A DNA stretch of 64,000 bases from Flavimaribacter sp039888615 (GTDB lineage: Bacteria; Pseudomonadota; Alphaproteobacteria; Rhizobiales; Rhizobiaceae): NCBI GenBank assembly GCA_039888615.1, contig JBDQQS010000011.1; one strand, written 5' to 3'. The notes below the pieces were generated by a model. It saw nothing but the letters and a program-made list of their open reading frames with translations. It did no database searches and was not told the DNA's origin. Both the position numbers and the translations under genes were made by a program. The stretch's first letter is position 1, and each line of letters begins with the position of its first letter. Shown here in pieces: positions 49,815 to 59,277 of this stretch.

Positions 49815-50912
49815 TCACTCGCTGACTTGGCGTGTCGAGCGTTCCAGCCACGCCGGCTCGATCTCAACGCCCCAGCCGGGTTCGTCGGTGACGCGGGCCT
49901 GGCCGTCCACGATCTCATAGGGGGATGACCGGAAAAGACCCTCCTGCCATGGATAATAGTCCTCTTTCTCGATCGAAAACTCGAGATACTTTCCGGCGTT
50001 CGGGATCGCTCGCAGAAGATGCATGGTGAAGATCGTGACCATGGACAGATTAGCGCAATGAGGCGTGCAGGGGATGCCGGCTTCATGCGCCACGCGCGCG
50101 ACCTGCATTGTCCGGTACATGCCGCCCAGATAGCAGACATCCGGCTGGATAACATCGACGACGCGGCCATCGATCATGCGTTCCCAGTCGACCAGCGAAC
50201 AATCCTGTTCTCCGCCGGTCACGTCGATATTGAGCGCCTCGGTGACCTGCTTTGTCTGTTCGTAGCGCCAGTAGGGGCATGGCTCCTCGTAGTGGCTGAC
50301 GCCGTTATCCTGAAGGAACCGGCCAATCTCTATAGCCTTTTGCGGCGAATAACAGGAGTTGGCGTCGACTAAAAGTGCGGTTCCGTCAGCCATTGCCTTG
50401 CTGATCGCTGGCACGATCTCGTCGGTGCGGCCGGGCCATTCGTCCTTGTCATGTCCGCATTCGGACCCAATTCGAAACTTGACGGCGGTAAAGCCGTAGT
50501 CCTGCTGCAATTTTTTCAGCCGTTCAGCCTCGTCGGCCGGCGTTATGTCGCGCTTCATCGAAGACGCATAGGCGCGAACGGTTCCCGGCGAGCCTCCAAG
50601 CAGTTCGCAGACCGGCTTGCCCTCGAGCTTGCCGCGCAGGTCCAGAAGCGCGGTGTCGACGCCGCCCATGGCGCGCACCAGGTAGGATCCTGGAAATTTG
50701 TGCTCGCGCTCCGGAATGATCTCCATCAGGCGAGCAATGTCGAATGCGTCCTGACCCAATGAATAAGGCGCAACCTGGCGATGAAGCACCGCAGCCGTGA
50801 TGTCTGCGTTGTAGGGGGCCACTTGTCCCCAGCCTTGCGATCCGTCTTCGGCGGTGACCCGGACGAAACACACAAATGCGTCAGTAAAGGTTTCGATAGA
50901 GCTGATTTTCAT
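49815..50912 (-). CDS. Mandelate racemase/muconate-lactonizing enzyme family protein
   Basis: A 365-residue enolase-superfamily enzyme of the mandelate racemase type. Metal ligands read as Asp183 (LLVDANS), Glu209 (HYEEPCP) and Glu235 (GGEQDCS). Candidate acid/base residues are Lys145 in AVKFRIG and the His285/Asp258 pair (CTPHCAN, QPDVCYLGG). Such enzymes remove a proton next to a carboxylate, in racemisation, epimerisation or sugar-acid dehydration. The context of an ABC transporter, GMC oxidoreductase and MocR regulator suggests catabolism of a small amino- or hydroxy-acid, but no substrate can be named. It is divergent from the MocR gene. Confidence 0.82.
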   Translation of the reverse strand: MKISSIETFTDAFVCFVRVTAEDGSQGWGQVAPYNADITAAVLHRQVAPYSLGQDAFDIARLMEIIPEREHKFPGSYLVRAMGGVDTALLDLRGKLEGKPVCELLGGSPGTVRAYASSMKRDITPADEAERLKKLQQDYGFTAVKFRIGSECGHDKDEWPGRTDEIVPAISKAMADGTALLVDANSCYSPQKAIEIGRFLQDNGVSHYEEPCPYWRYEQTKQVTEALNIDVTGGEQDCSLVDWERMIDGRVVDVIQPDVCYLGGMYRTMQVARVAHEAGIPCTPHCANLSMVTIFTMHLLRAIPNAGKYLEFSIEKEDYYPWQEGLFRSSPYEIVDGQARVTDEPGWGVEIEPAWLERSTRQVSE

Positions 50913-51035
50913 TTCGGACCCTGGCGTGATGGCGCCCACAACAGCGCGGATCGGTTTTCGGCTTGCCAAAATATGCGGAATTGGCCTCTATAGTAGGTCC
51001 GTTTTGCATAAAATCACATACCAATCGAGACATGC

Positions 51036-52535
51036 ATGAAACGTCATGGAGGCGCGCTCCTCTCGTCAATCCGCATCGACCGGACATCTGACCGGCGCTT
51101 TTCGGTGCAGCTTTACATGGCTCTGCGCGAACTTCTGCTCTCGGGCGCGTTCAACATCGGCGACCGGATGCCCGCGACCCGCACGCTTGCTTTGGAAATC
51201 GGCGTATCGCGGACGACGGTGATCGATGCGATCGATCGTCTGGTTTCTGAAGGCTTGCTGGAATCACGCGTTGGAGCCGGCACATTCGTCAGTAAAACGC
51301 TCGCGGTGCAGATCCGACTGTCGGATTCGGCGCAAGGCGATGTCGGCGCTATGGCGCCCCCGAGACTCTCGCGGATGACGGCCCGCGCCGCGAATGCATT
51401 TACGCCGCGCAGTCGCCTTCCGCACAAATCCGAGCCGTTCATCACCGCGCTGCCGGCGCTCGACGCCTTTCCGATGGCGCAGTGGGCCCGGCTCTCCGCG
51501 CGGCACTGGCGCAAGGGGCGTGACCATATCGGAGGCTATGGAGAGCCGTTCGGATATGGTCGGCTTCGCTCGGCGATCGCGCAACAACTGAATGCAGCGC
51601 GCGGGATCAAGTGCGGTCCGGAGCAGATATTTATCGTCAATGGCGCGCAACACGCCTTCGCCACCATTGGTCTGATGCTGGTCAATCCCGGTGAAGCGAT
51701 CTGGTTCGAGAATCCGGGCGCCGTCGGCTCGCGCAACGCTTTCCTCGCCTGCGAAGCGCGACTTGTGCCCGTTGACATCGACGCCGAAGGCTTCTGCGTC
51801 GAGGAGGCGCTGGAAGAGGAGCCCGATTTCCGTCTGGCCTTCGTCACGCCCTCGCACCAGCAGCCGCTTGGTCTCGTGATGAGTCTTGCGCGCCGGCTTG
51901 CCCTCTTGCAGGCGGCGAAAGACGCTGACGCGATGATTGTCGAGGATGATTATGATGGCGAATTCTACTATGGAGAACAGCCGCCGCCGACCCTCAAGAG
52001 CATCGACACCCAGGAAAGGGTCATCTATGTCGGCACGTTTTCCAAATCGCTGTTTCCCTCGTTACGGCTCGGCTACATTCTCTCGCCGAAAGGACTGGTG
52101 GAGAGTTTCGAACGTCTGTTCACCACCTGGCAGAGCGGCGCGCCCACCTTCAATCAGGCGATTGTCGCCGATTTCATGGATGAAGGATTCTTTGCAACCC
52201 ACGTCCGGACCATGCGGCAGATCTACAAGGCGCGTTACGAAGCGCTCATGGATTCCGCAGACAGGATTGGCGAGTGGGTGGATTTGCAGCCCACAGGGGG
52301 CGGCTTTCACACGACGGGCTTCCTGCGGGCGGAAATCGAGGAAGCAGACATCGTGTCCGCCGCCGCAGCCGCCGGTGTAACGACTGCGCCGCTGGGGAGA
52401 TATGCGATAGCCCCTTACCGGCGAAAAGGGCTGGTTTTCGGTTTCGGGAGCACGCTGCCGGAAGATATCAAATCCGGAATGGAGACGCTTGGACGTGTGA
52501 TGGGCCAGCTTGGAAAAACCCGGCAATTGGTCTAA
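51036..52535 (+). CDS. MocR-family regulator (GntR/aminotransferase fusion)
   Basis: A 499-residue regulator with an N-terminal GntR winged helix (about residues 20-85; MPATRTLALEIGVSRTTVIDA) fused to an aspartate-aminotransferase-like domain that binds pyridoxal phosphate. The candidate PLP lysine is in GTFSKSLFPSLRLGY. MocR proteins usually sense an amino compound or PLP and activate a nearby operon. It lies between the divergent mandelate-racemase-type gene and the co-directional ABC transporter operon, so it probably controls both. Short TTTTGCA motifs occur on both sides. Confidence 0.87.
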   Translation: MKRHGGALLSSIRIDRTSDRRFSVQLYMALRELLLSGAFNIGDRMPATRTLALEIGVSRTTVIDAIDRLVSEGLLESRVGAGTFVSKTLAVQIRLSDSAQGDVGAMAPPRLSRMTARAANAFTPRSRLPHKSEPFITALPALDAFPMAQWARLSARHWRKGRDHIGGYGEPFGYGRLRSAIAQQLNAARGIKCGPEQIFIVNGAQHAFATIGLMLVNPGEAIWFENPGAVGSRNAFLACEARLVPVDIDAEGFCVEEALEEEPDFRLAFVTPSHQQPLGLVMSLARRLALLQAAKDADAMIVEDDYDGEFYYGEQPPPTLKSIDTQERVIYVGTFSKSLFPSLRLGYILSPKGLVESFERLFTTWQSGAPTFNQAIVADFMDEGFFATHVRTMRQIYKARYEALMDSADRIGEWVDLQPTGGGFHTTGFLRAEIEEADIVSAAAAAGVTTAPLGRYAIAPYRRKGLVFGFGSTLPEDIKSGMETLGRVMGQLGKTRQLV

Positions 52536-52543
52536 GAAAAATT

Positions 52544-52565
52544 CTGCAATGGATATATTTTGCAG
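52544..52565. promoter_or_regulatory. Inverted repeat upstream of the ABC transporter operon
   Basis: CTGCAA (52544-52549) and TTGCAG (52560-52565) are inverted 6-bp arms in AT-rich sequence just after the MocR stop. TTTTGCA also occurs at 51002-51008 in the other candidate promoter region. A possible MocR-binding site for the transporter operon. Confidence 0.4.
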
Positions 52566-52633
52566 TCCAATCAGCCCATACAGTTTCGGAGTTAGGCTCC
52601 GACGGTGCTGAAAACGACAAGAGGGAGACGACT

Positions 52634-53710
52634 ATGCGGATGACTATGAAAACCGCTGTGCTACTGGCCGCGACAACGCTGGCTGGAATGGGCAGCGCAC
52701 AGGCCGAGACCTTGAGATTGCTGACATGGGGCGGATATGCGCCGGAGAACGTGATCGCCAAGTTCGAAGAAATGTATCCCGACATCGATGTCGAGGTAAC
52801 GCTTTCCAACAACGAGGAAATGGTCGCCAAGCTTCGCGCTACTGGCGGCGCCGGTTTTGACCTCGCGCAACCGAGCCACGACCGCATCTACGCGCCGCAG
52901 CTCGAATATGACATCTACAAGCCGCTCGACATAAGCAAGATCGATACGTCCGTATTCGAGCCGAAACTGCTCGACGGCGTGAAGGCGAATACAACGATTG
53001 ACGGCGAAGTCTACGCCGTGCCGCACCAGTGGGGCACGTCCGGCTTGATGGCCGACAAGTCGAAAGCGCCGGATTTCAAAAGCTGGGGCGATCTCTGTGA
53101 TCCGAAGTACAAGGGCAAGACCTCGATGCGCCTGAAGCGCACGATTTTGCTCGGCACCGCTTATTCTATGGGCGAGGATCCGTTTGCAACCTATTCGGAC
53201 CTCGACGCCTATCAGGCATTGCTCGACAAGGTGGTCGAGAAGCTCAGCGCCTGCAAGGACAATATCAAGGCCTACTGGAAGGGCGGCGACGACCTTTCGG
53301 CCATGATGCTTTCGGGTGAGATCGTTGCTTCCGAAACGTGGGATTCGACGGCTTACAAGCTCTACAATGAAAACAACGATATCGTTTTCGTCCCGCCTGA
53401 AACGGGTGCGCTTGCCTGGATCGACACCTTCGTCATTCCGCGCAAGGGCGAAGCCGATGACGCCGCCTACAAGTGGATCAATTTCGTGCTGCAGCCGGAG
53501 ATCTCCCAGATGATGTCTGAAAGCACCGGCGCAATTGTCGCAGTCAAGGGCGGCAAGGATCTTCTGCCGGATCATCTCAAGGCAGCCGTCAATGCGGCCT
53601 TTACGGACGAAGATATCAACAACCTGAAGTTCTTCGCCAACATTCCTCCGGGCGTCGAGGACATGGAAGGCAAAGCGCTGGAGAAAATTCAGGCCGCCAC
53701 CGGAGGCTAA
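52634..53710 (+). CDS. ABC transporter substrate-binding protein (PotD type)
   Basis: A 358-residue periplasmic binding protein of the spermidine/putrescine type. The signal peptide (MRMTMKTAVLLAATTLAGMG, cleavage after AQA near residue 24) precedes ETLRLLTWGGYAPENVIAKF, the characteristic start of PotD-like proteins. The GSSDDLSAMMLSGEIV-type central segment is present as KGGDDLSAMMLSGEIVAS. The ATG at 52634 follows GAGGGAG. It is the first gene of a four-gene ABC transporter operon and is followed by a strong hairpin. The ligand is probably a polyamine-like or other amino compound. Confidence 0.86.
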   Translation: MRMTMKTAVLLAATTLAGMGSAQAETLRLLTWGGYAPENVIAKFEEMYPDIDVEVTLSNNEEMVAKLRATGGAGFDLAQPSHDRIYAPQLEYDIYKPLDISKIDTSVFEPKLLDGVKANTTIDGEVYAVPHQWGTSGLMADKSKAPDFKSWGDLCDPKYKGKTSMRLKRTILLGTAYSMGEDPFATYSDLDAYQALLDKVVEKLSACKDNIKAYWKGGDDLSAMMLSGEIVASETWDSTAYKLYNENNDIVFVPPETGALAWIDTFVIPRKGEADDAAYKWINFVLQPEISQMMSESTGAIVAVKGGKDLLPDHLKAAVNAAFTDEDINNLKFFANIPPGVEDMEGKALEKIQAATGG

Positions 53711-53731
53711 TCCGGTTCTCCTCGATCCGGT

Positions 53732-53757
53732 GGACGGCTCCCTTTGCGGGGCCGTCC
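53732..53757 (+). repeat. Hairpin between the binding-protein and ATPase genes
   Basis: GGACGGC (53732-53738) pairs with GCCGTCC (53751-53757), with an inner CCC/GGG extension and a 5-nt loop. Such structures after binding-protein genes often stabilise the upstream message so that the binding protein exceeds the membrane parts. Confidence 0.55.
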
Positions 53758-53797
53758 GCCAACTTGCAAATATAACGCCATCCAAGCAGGCCGCCAC

Positions 53798-54907
53798 GTG
53801 ACCGATTCTGCAGTCTCCGACCTCGAATGCAGTAATGTCTGCAAGAATTTCGGCTCCGTTCAGGCCGTCAAGGATGTTTCGTTCGAAATACCAAGCGGCT
53901 CGTTCTTCTCCATTCTCGGACCCTCGGGATGCGGCAAGACCACTCTGATGCGCATGATCGCCGGCTTCGAGGAACCTGACTCCGGCGATATCAGCATCAA
54001 GGGGCGCTCGGTTCTCAACGTTCCGCCTAACCGGCGCAACGTGAAGATGGTTTTCCAGCATCTCGCCCTGTTTCCGATGATGAACGTCTTCGAGAACATC
54101 GCCTATGGCTTGCGGTGCATCGGCGCGGATCGCGACGAAATCAAGCGCAAAGTCCAGGATGTGCTCAACCGCGTGGCCCTGCCGGATGTCGGCGGTCGCG
54201 AAATTTATCAATTGTCCGGCGGCCAGAAGCAGCGTATCGCGATTGCCCGCTGCATGGTGCTCGATCCCGACGTGCTGCTGCTCGACGAACCTCTGGGCGC
54301 GCTAGACCTGAAGTTGCGCGAAGCCATGAAAATCGAACTGAAGCTGCTGCAAAATCAGTTCGACACGACCTTCGTCTACATCACCCATGACCAGTCGGAA
54401 GCGCTCGTCATGTCCGACCGCGTCGCAGTGATGAATAATGGTCGGTTCGAGCAGATCGGCACGCCGCAGGACCTCTATCATCATCCCAAGACTGCCTTCG
54501 TGGCCGGTTTCGTCGGTGATTCCAATCGCTGGACCGGCAAGGTGACTGCAGTTCAGGGCGATGAAGTCATTGTCGAGACTGACGGCGGCATGAGCGCTCG
54601 CTGCCGTCCGGGAGAAGGAGCCTCGGTCGCGGCGGGCGATACGGTCACGCTGTTCGTTCGGCCCGAGTTCGTACATCTCGCCCAGGGTCGTAAGGCGTCG
54701 GGCGAGAACAGTTTGCAGGGCAGGGTGGACAACCTTTTGTTCAACGGCGCCAACAGCCGGGCCCTCGTCCGGCTCGGATCGGGAGAACTGGTCGAAGTCG
54801 ACGTCACGCTGAAGGGCGGGGCAAACGACGTGAAGCCGACGGACGAAGTCGCGCTTTCCTGGTCGGCTGACAATGCGATCTGTTTCGCGGCTGGAGAAGG
54901 GCGATGA
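53798..54907 (+). CDS. ABC transporter ATP-binding protein (PotA type)
   Basis: A 369-residue import ATPase. Walker A is GPSGCGKTT (residues 41-49), the signature is LSGGQKQR, Walker B is VLLLDEPLGALDLKLRE, and the switch His is in THDQSEAL. A C-terminal TOBE-like regulatory domain (residues 280-369) is present. The GTG at 53798 gives the family N-terminus; the ATG at 53744 would add 18 residues that look non-coding. The stop overlaps the first permease start by ATGA. Confidence 0.86.
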   Translation: MTDSAVSDLECSNVCKNFGSVQAVKDVSFEIPSGSFFSILGPSGCGKTTLMRMIAGFEEPDSGDISIKGRSVLNVPPNRRNVKMVFQHLALFPMMNVFENIAYGLRCIGADRDEIKRKVQDVLNRVALPDVGGREIYQLSGGQKQRIAIARCMVLDPDVLLLDEPLGALDLKLREAMKIELKLLQNQFDTTFVYITHDQSEALVMSDRVAVMNNGRFEQIGTPQDLYHHPKTAFVAGFVGDSNRWTGKVTAVQGDEVIVETDGGMSARCRPGEGASVAAGDTVTLFVRPEFVHLAQGRKASGENSLQGRVDNLLFNGANSRALVRLGSGELVEVDVTLKGGANDVKPTDEVALSWSADNAICFAAGEGR

Positions 54908-55773
54908 ACCAACGGGACGCCCGGCGACTGTCGCTAATCCTGCTGTTCATGCCTTTTGCGCTGTGGATCCTGCTTCTTATCCTGTTGCCGCATATCGGCA
55001 TGGGGGTCTTGTCGCTTCGTGAAAAGATCGCCCCGCGCCAGTATGAATTCGGCTTCGACAATTACATCGAATTCTTTATCGAGCCGATCTACTGGCACAT
55101 CATGGCGCGCACCGCCATCATGTCGCTGATCGTGACAGCCCTGGCGCTGGTTATCGGTTTTCCTGTCTCCTACTACATCGCCAAGATCGCCGGTCCGCGC
55201 ACGCGCGGCGCTATGTTCATGTTCTGCCTGATCCCGCTCTGGGTCAGTGATCTGATCCGCGCCTTCGGATGGATATTGCTTTTGCGCGAAACCGGCGTGA
55301 TTTCGGGCGTGTTGCAATGGTCCGGTCTGATCAGCGAGCCAATCGAACTGCTGTACAACGACGCGGCCGTAATCGTCGGCCTGGTTTACACGGTCATGCT
55401 GTTCATGATCGTTCCGCTGACATCGACCATGGACGGCATGGACGATTCCATGATCGAGGCGGGATACAATCTCGGTGGAAACGGCCTGACCGTGCTGAGG
55501 CGCATCATTATTCCCTATGCAATGCCCGGCATCGTGTCGGGCTCGATCATTGTGTTCATGCTGACGGCCGGCAGTTACCTGACGCCGGTGCTGCTCGGAG
55601 GGAAATATTCGAGCTGGTTCACCCAGACCATCTACGATCAGTTCATCACCCGCTACAACTGGGAGTCCGGCGCCGCCTTCGGCTTCCTTCTGCTGATATT
55701 CACGTCGCTGGTCGTCTGGATCGGACTGAAGCTTTCCGGCCAGTCGCTCTCCAGCACCGTGGCGCGGAGCTAG
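54904..55773 (+). CDS. ABC transporter permease (PotB type)
   Basis: A 289-residue inner-membrane permease with six membrane segments. The EAA loop that contacts the ATPase is visible as DDSMIEAGYNLGGNGLTVLRRIIIPYAMPG. It starts in a 4-nt overlap with the ATPase gene and is followed by the second permease after 3 bp, as in polyamine-type transporters. Confidence 0.88.
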   Translation: MNQRDARRLSLILLFMPFALWILLLILLPHIGMGVLSLREKIAPRQYEFGFDNYIEFFIEPIYWHIMARTAIMSLIVTALALVIGFPVSYYIAKIAGPRTRGAMFMFCLIPLWVSDLIRAFGWILLLRETGVISGVLQWSGLISEPIELLYNDAAVIVGLVYTVMLFMIVPLTSTMDGMDDSMIEAGYNLGGNGLTVLRRIIIPYAMPGIVSGSIIVFMLTAGSYLTPVLLGGKYSSWFTQTIYDQFITRYNWESGAAFGFLLLIFTSLVVWIGLKLSGQSLSSTVARS

Positions 55774-55776
55774 AAT

Positions 55777-56637
55777 ATGGCGAGCACAGGCGGAAACCAG
55801 GCTTTTGCAGTGGGCTACCGGCTCTATATGGCGGCCTTTTTCATCTTTCTTGTGGCGCCTCTGATCGCTGCCGGGATCTTTGCTTTCAACGATTCCGTGT
55901 TCCCATCTCTGCCGTGGAAGGGCTTCACGCTCGACTGGTTTTTCGGAACGTCGGAGCCGAAACTCGGTATGTTCCACGACAGACGGCTGCTTCAGGGCCT
56001 CTACAATTCATTCGTCATCGCAGTATCGGTCGCGCTGCTGTCGGTTTTCGTCGGGACCTGCAATGCGTTTCTGTTCGTGCGATCCAGCCTGCCCGCGAAG
56101 AATTTCTTCTACATCATCATGGTCCTGCCGTTGGTCATTCCCGGCGTTATTCTGGGCATCTCGATCCTGGTGCTGGCCAGCACAGTCGCAAACACGCTCG
56201 ATGATTCCTACGGTATCGATCTTGGGTTTTTAAGACCTGGCATTGTGCTTGTGGTTCTCGGCCAGTTTTCATTCATCGCGACCATTACGTCGCTGGTGAT
56301 TACAGCCCGCCTCAGGAAGTTCGACGCCACGATGGAAGAGGCTGCCTACAATCTTGGCGCCAGCCGTGTCCGGGTTCTCTGGTCAATCACGCTTCCCTTC
56401 CTGCGACCGGCCATGATCGCCGCCGGCATCGTCGCCTTCCTGGTCTCGTTCGAGAATTTCAATACGACATTGTTCCTTGTCGGGTCAGAATCGCCGCTGA
56501 CCATCACCATGTTCGATCGTATGGCCAAGGGTGGCTCGACGCCGGTGCTCAACGCCGTTTCCTTCTTCCTGATGCTCGGTTCCGGACTTCTGGCCATCAT
56601 TTCCATTCTCGTTCAGCGCGACAAGACCGCCCGGTAA
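55777..56637 (+). CDS. ABC transporter permease (PotC type)
   Basis: A 286-residue second permease with six membrane segments and the EAA loop EEAAYNLGASRVRVLWSITLPFLRP. It follows the first permease after 3 bp. A GMC oxidoreductase gene follows 16 bp downstream, which suggests that the transporter imports that enzyme's substrate. Confidence 0.88.
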   Translation: MASTGGNQAFAVGYRLYMAAFFIFLVAPLIAAGIFAFNDSVFPSLPWKGFTLDWFFGTSEPKLGMFHDRRLLQGLYNSFVIAVSVALLSVFVGTCNAFLFVRSSLPAKNFFYIIMVLPLVIPGVILGISILVLASTVANTLDDSYGIDLGFLRPGIVLVVLGQFSFIATITSLVITARLRKFDATMEEAAYNLGASRVRVLWSITLPFLRPAMIAAGIVAFLVSFENFNTTLFLVGSESPLTITMFDRMAKGGSTPVLNAVSFFLMLGSGLLAIISILVQRDKTAR

Positions 56638-56653
56638 TTACGGATACTCAACA

Positions 56654-58276
56654 ATGCAGTCGTTTGATTTCGTCATTGTCGGAGCGGGATCGGCTGGAGC
56701 AGTGCTCGCCAACCGGCTTTCGGAGAATGGCCGGTACAGCGTATGCCTGCTGGAGGCCGGCGGCACCGACAAGAACTTCTGGATCTGGATGCCGATCGGC
56801 TACGGCAAGGCGTTCTACAACGAGCGCATCAACTGGATGTACCGCACAGAGCCGGACGCGGAGCTCAACGGACGCGTCGGTTACTGGCCGCGCGGCAAGG
56901 TGCTGGGCGGATCGAGTTCGATCAATGCGATGGTGTTCATCCGGGGACAGCACGCCGATTACGAGGACTGGAAGGAAATGGGCAATGCCGGCTGGGGCTG
57001 GGACGATCTCCTGCCCTATTTCCGCAAGCTCGAATCCTTCGACCAGGGCGCGAGCGACTATCGCGGCGGCGATGGCCCGATCCACGTTTCGACGGTGAAA
57101 GATCTGTTGCATCCGCTTTGCGATGTGTTTCTGGAAGGCGCGCGACAGGCCGGCTTCAGCGACAATGCGGATTTCAACGGCGCCGACCAGGAAGGGATCG
57201 GCTGCTACCAGATCAACACGAGAAACGGCTATCGCATGTCGACTGCTCGCGCCTATCTGGCTCCGGCCAAGCGGCGTCCGAACCTGACGGTGGTGACCCA
57301 GGCGCATGCGACCCGGGTGATCATGGACGGAACCCGCGCAACAGGCGTCGCCTTTCAGAGACGCGGCAAGCAATACACGGTTACGGCCCGTCGCGAGGTG
57401 ATTTTGAGCGCCGGGGCGGTCAACTCTCCACAGATCCTCATGCTGTCCGGTATCGGCCCGCCGGAGGAGCTGAAGAACCACGGCCTCGCGGTCGCTATCG
57501 CCCGCAAGGGCGTCGGCCAGAACCTGCAGGATCATCTCGGGCTGGACTTTCTCTACCGGTCCAAGGCGCCGACACTCAATAATATGCTTCGGCCCTGGTG
57601 GGGCAAGATGCGCTACGGGTTTTACTATGTCTTGACCCGTTCGGGTCCGCTGTCGCTGAGCGTCAACCAGGCCGGCGGTTTCGTCCGGTCGTCGCCTGAA
57701 CGCAAGCGGCCGAACATGCAACTCTACTTCTCTCCCGTCAGTTACACGAAGGCGCCGAAAGGCAAGCGCCCGCTCATGAGCCCGGATCCGTTTCCCGGAT
57801 TTCTGCTCGGCTACCAACCAACACGGCCGACCAGTCGTGGTCATATCGCCCTGCGCTCCGCCGATGCACTTGCAGCGCCGGCGATCCATCCAAATTCACT
57901 GAGCACGGAACATGACCGGGTCGAAATGATTGAAGGCAGCAGGCTGATGCGGAAGATCGCAGAAAGCCCGGCGATGCAAACGGTGATCGATGAGGAAATC
58001 GTTCCGGGGCCCGCCACGTCGAGCGACGCGGATTTGCTCGCCGACATACGTCGAAGATGCTCGACGGTCTTCCATCCGGTCAGCACCTGCCGCATGGGTC
58101 CGGATCCGGAAACCGATGTCGTCGACACGCGGCTTCGCGTTTACGGAGCCCGGAACCTGCGTGTCGTCGATGCTTCGATTTTCCCGACCGTAATATCCGG
58201 AAACACCAATGCGCCTACGATGATGATCGGAGAGCGGGCCGCCGATCTCATCCTCGAGGATCAGGGCGACGCCTGA
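56654..58276 (+). CDS. GMC-family oxidoreductase (choline-dehydrogenase-like)
   Basis: A 540-residue FAD enzyme of the glucose-methanol-choline family, which oxidises alcohols to aldehydes. The FAD motif VGAGSAGAVLANRL (residues 8-21) and the GMC signature PRGKVLGGSSSINAM are present. The active-site His lies in VFHPVSTCRMG and Asn in SGNTNAPTMMIGERAA near the C-terminus. Similarity to choline dehydrogenase is strong, but many homologues act on other alcohols or polyethylene glycol. It is the last gene of the ABC transporter operon and probably oxidises the imported compound. Confidence 0.88.
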   Translation: MQSFDFVIVGAGSAGAVLANRLSENGRYSVCLLEAGGTDKNFWIWMPIGYGKAFYNERINWMYRTEPDAELNGRVGYWPRGKVLGGSSSINAMVFIRGQHADYEDWKEMGNAGWGWDDLLPYFRKLESFDQGASDYRGGDGPIHVSTVKDLLHPLCDVFLEGARQAGFSDNADFNGADQEGIGCYQINTRNGYRMSTARAYLAPAKRRPNLTVVTQAHATRVIMDGTRATGVAFQRRGKQYTVTARREVILSAGAVNSPQILMLSGIGPPEELKNHGLAVAIARKGVGQNLQDHLGLDFLYRSKAPTLNNMLRPWWGKMRYGFYYVLTRSGPLSLSVNQAGGFVRSSPERKRPNMQLYFSPVSYTKAPKGKRPLMSPDPFPGFLLGYQPTRPTSRGHIALRSADALAAPAIHPNSLSTEHDRVEMIEGSRLMRKIAESPAMQTVIDEEIVPGPATSSDADLLADIRRRCSTVFHPVSTCRMGPDPETDVVDTRLRVYGARNLRVVDASIFPTVISGNTNAPTMMIGERAADLILEDQGDA

Positions 58277-58367
58277 CGTTGCAGCGTTGGCGTAATCTTT
58301 GACCATTGCGTTTGCGACAATAGTACATACATCTGGATGGCAATTGATTCCGGAGAACACTTTGACG

Positions 58368-59228
58368 ATGGCGCGATTCAAGAAACTGGTCCCGAAGCGA
58401 TTTCGAAACGAAGGAACCGTGATACCGGTCATTCGGCTGCAGGGCGCGATCATGCCCGGCGGTAACCAGTTCCGTCCGAATCTCAACCTGGCAGGCGTTG
58501 CGCCTTTGCTCGACAAGGCGTTCGGCGACAAGAAGGCGCCGGCCGTCGCCATTTCGATCAACTCGCCCGGCGGTTCACCCGTCCAGTCGCGGCTAATTTT
58601 CCGGCGAATTCGCGATCTCGCCGCGGAAAAGGAAAAGAAGGTCCTGATGTTCGTCGAGGACGTCGCTGCTTCGGGCGGCTACATGATCGCCATCGCCGGC
58701 GATGAAATCTACGCCGACCCGTCATCCATCGTGGGCTCCATCGGCGTCGTTTCGGCAAGCTTCGGTTTTCCCGAGATGCTCAACAAGATCGGCGTCGAAC
58801 GCAGGGTCTATACCGCGGGCAAGAACAAGGCGACGCTTGATCCGTTCCAGCCGGAAAATCCGGCCGATGTCGAGCACCTGAAATCTCTGCAGCTCGAGGT
58901 TCACAAGGTGTTCATCGACATGGTGAAGGATCGTCGCGGCGAGAAACTCGCTGACGATGACGATCTGTTTACAGGTCTGTTCTGGTCCGGCCTGCGGGGC
59001 AAGGAACTCGGTCTTGTCGACGAACTGGGCGACATGCGGTCGGTTCTGAAGAAAAAATTCGGCGAAAAGACTGAATTGCGGCTGATTTCGGCGTCGCGCG
59101 GTCTCTTTGGACGGCGCGCCACCGGAGCGTCAGTGGAGAGCTGGGCCGGCGCGCTGGGCGCCAACGCCACGGACGGGCTGATCGGTTCACTGGAGGAGAA
59201 GAGCCTTTGGAACCGCTACGGTTTGTAA
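58368..59228 (+). CDS. S49-family (SppA-like) signal peptide peptidase
   Basis: A 286-residue serine protease of the S49 family. The nucleophile is Ser102 in EDVAASGGYMIA, and the candidate general base is Lys154 in GKNKATLDPF. SPGGSPVQS (residues 66-74) forms the substrate strand. It lacks the N-terminal membrane anchor and second domain of SppA, so it may act in the cytoplasm or be loosely attached. The ATG at 58368 was chosen over an in-frame start at 58299 because of better family agreement. It resumes the conserved housekeeping order with the small protein and glyQS. Confidence 0.84.
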   Translation: MARFKKLVPKRFRNEGTVIPVIRLQGAIMPGGNQFRPNLNLAGVAPLLDKAFGDKKAPAVAISINSPGGSPVQSRLIFRRIRDLAAEKEKKVLMFVEDVAASGGYMIAIAGDEIYADPSSIVGSIGVVSASFGFPEMLNKIGVERRVYTAGKNKATLDPFQPENPADVEHLKSLQLEVHKVFIDMVKDRRGEKLADDDDLFTGLFWSGLRGKELGLVDELGDMRSVLKKKFGEKTELRLISASRGLFGRRATGASVESWAGALGANATDGLIGSLEEKSLWNRYGL

Positions 59229-59277
59229 AATCCGGCCGACGGCGTTCAGCCGCACACGAAACGGAGGAGGCGGCGAC

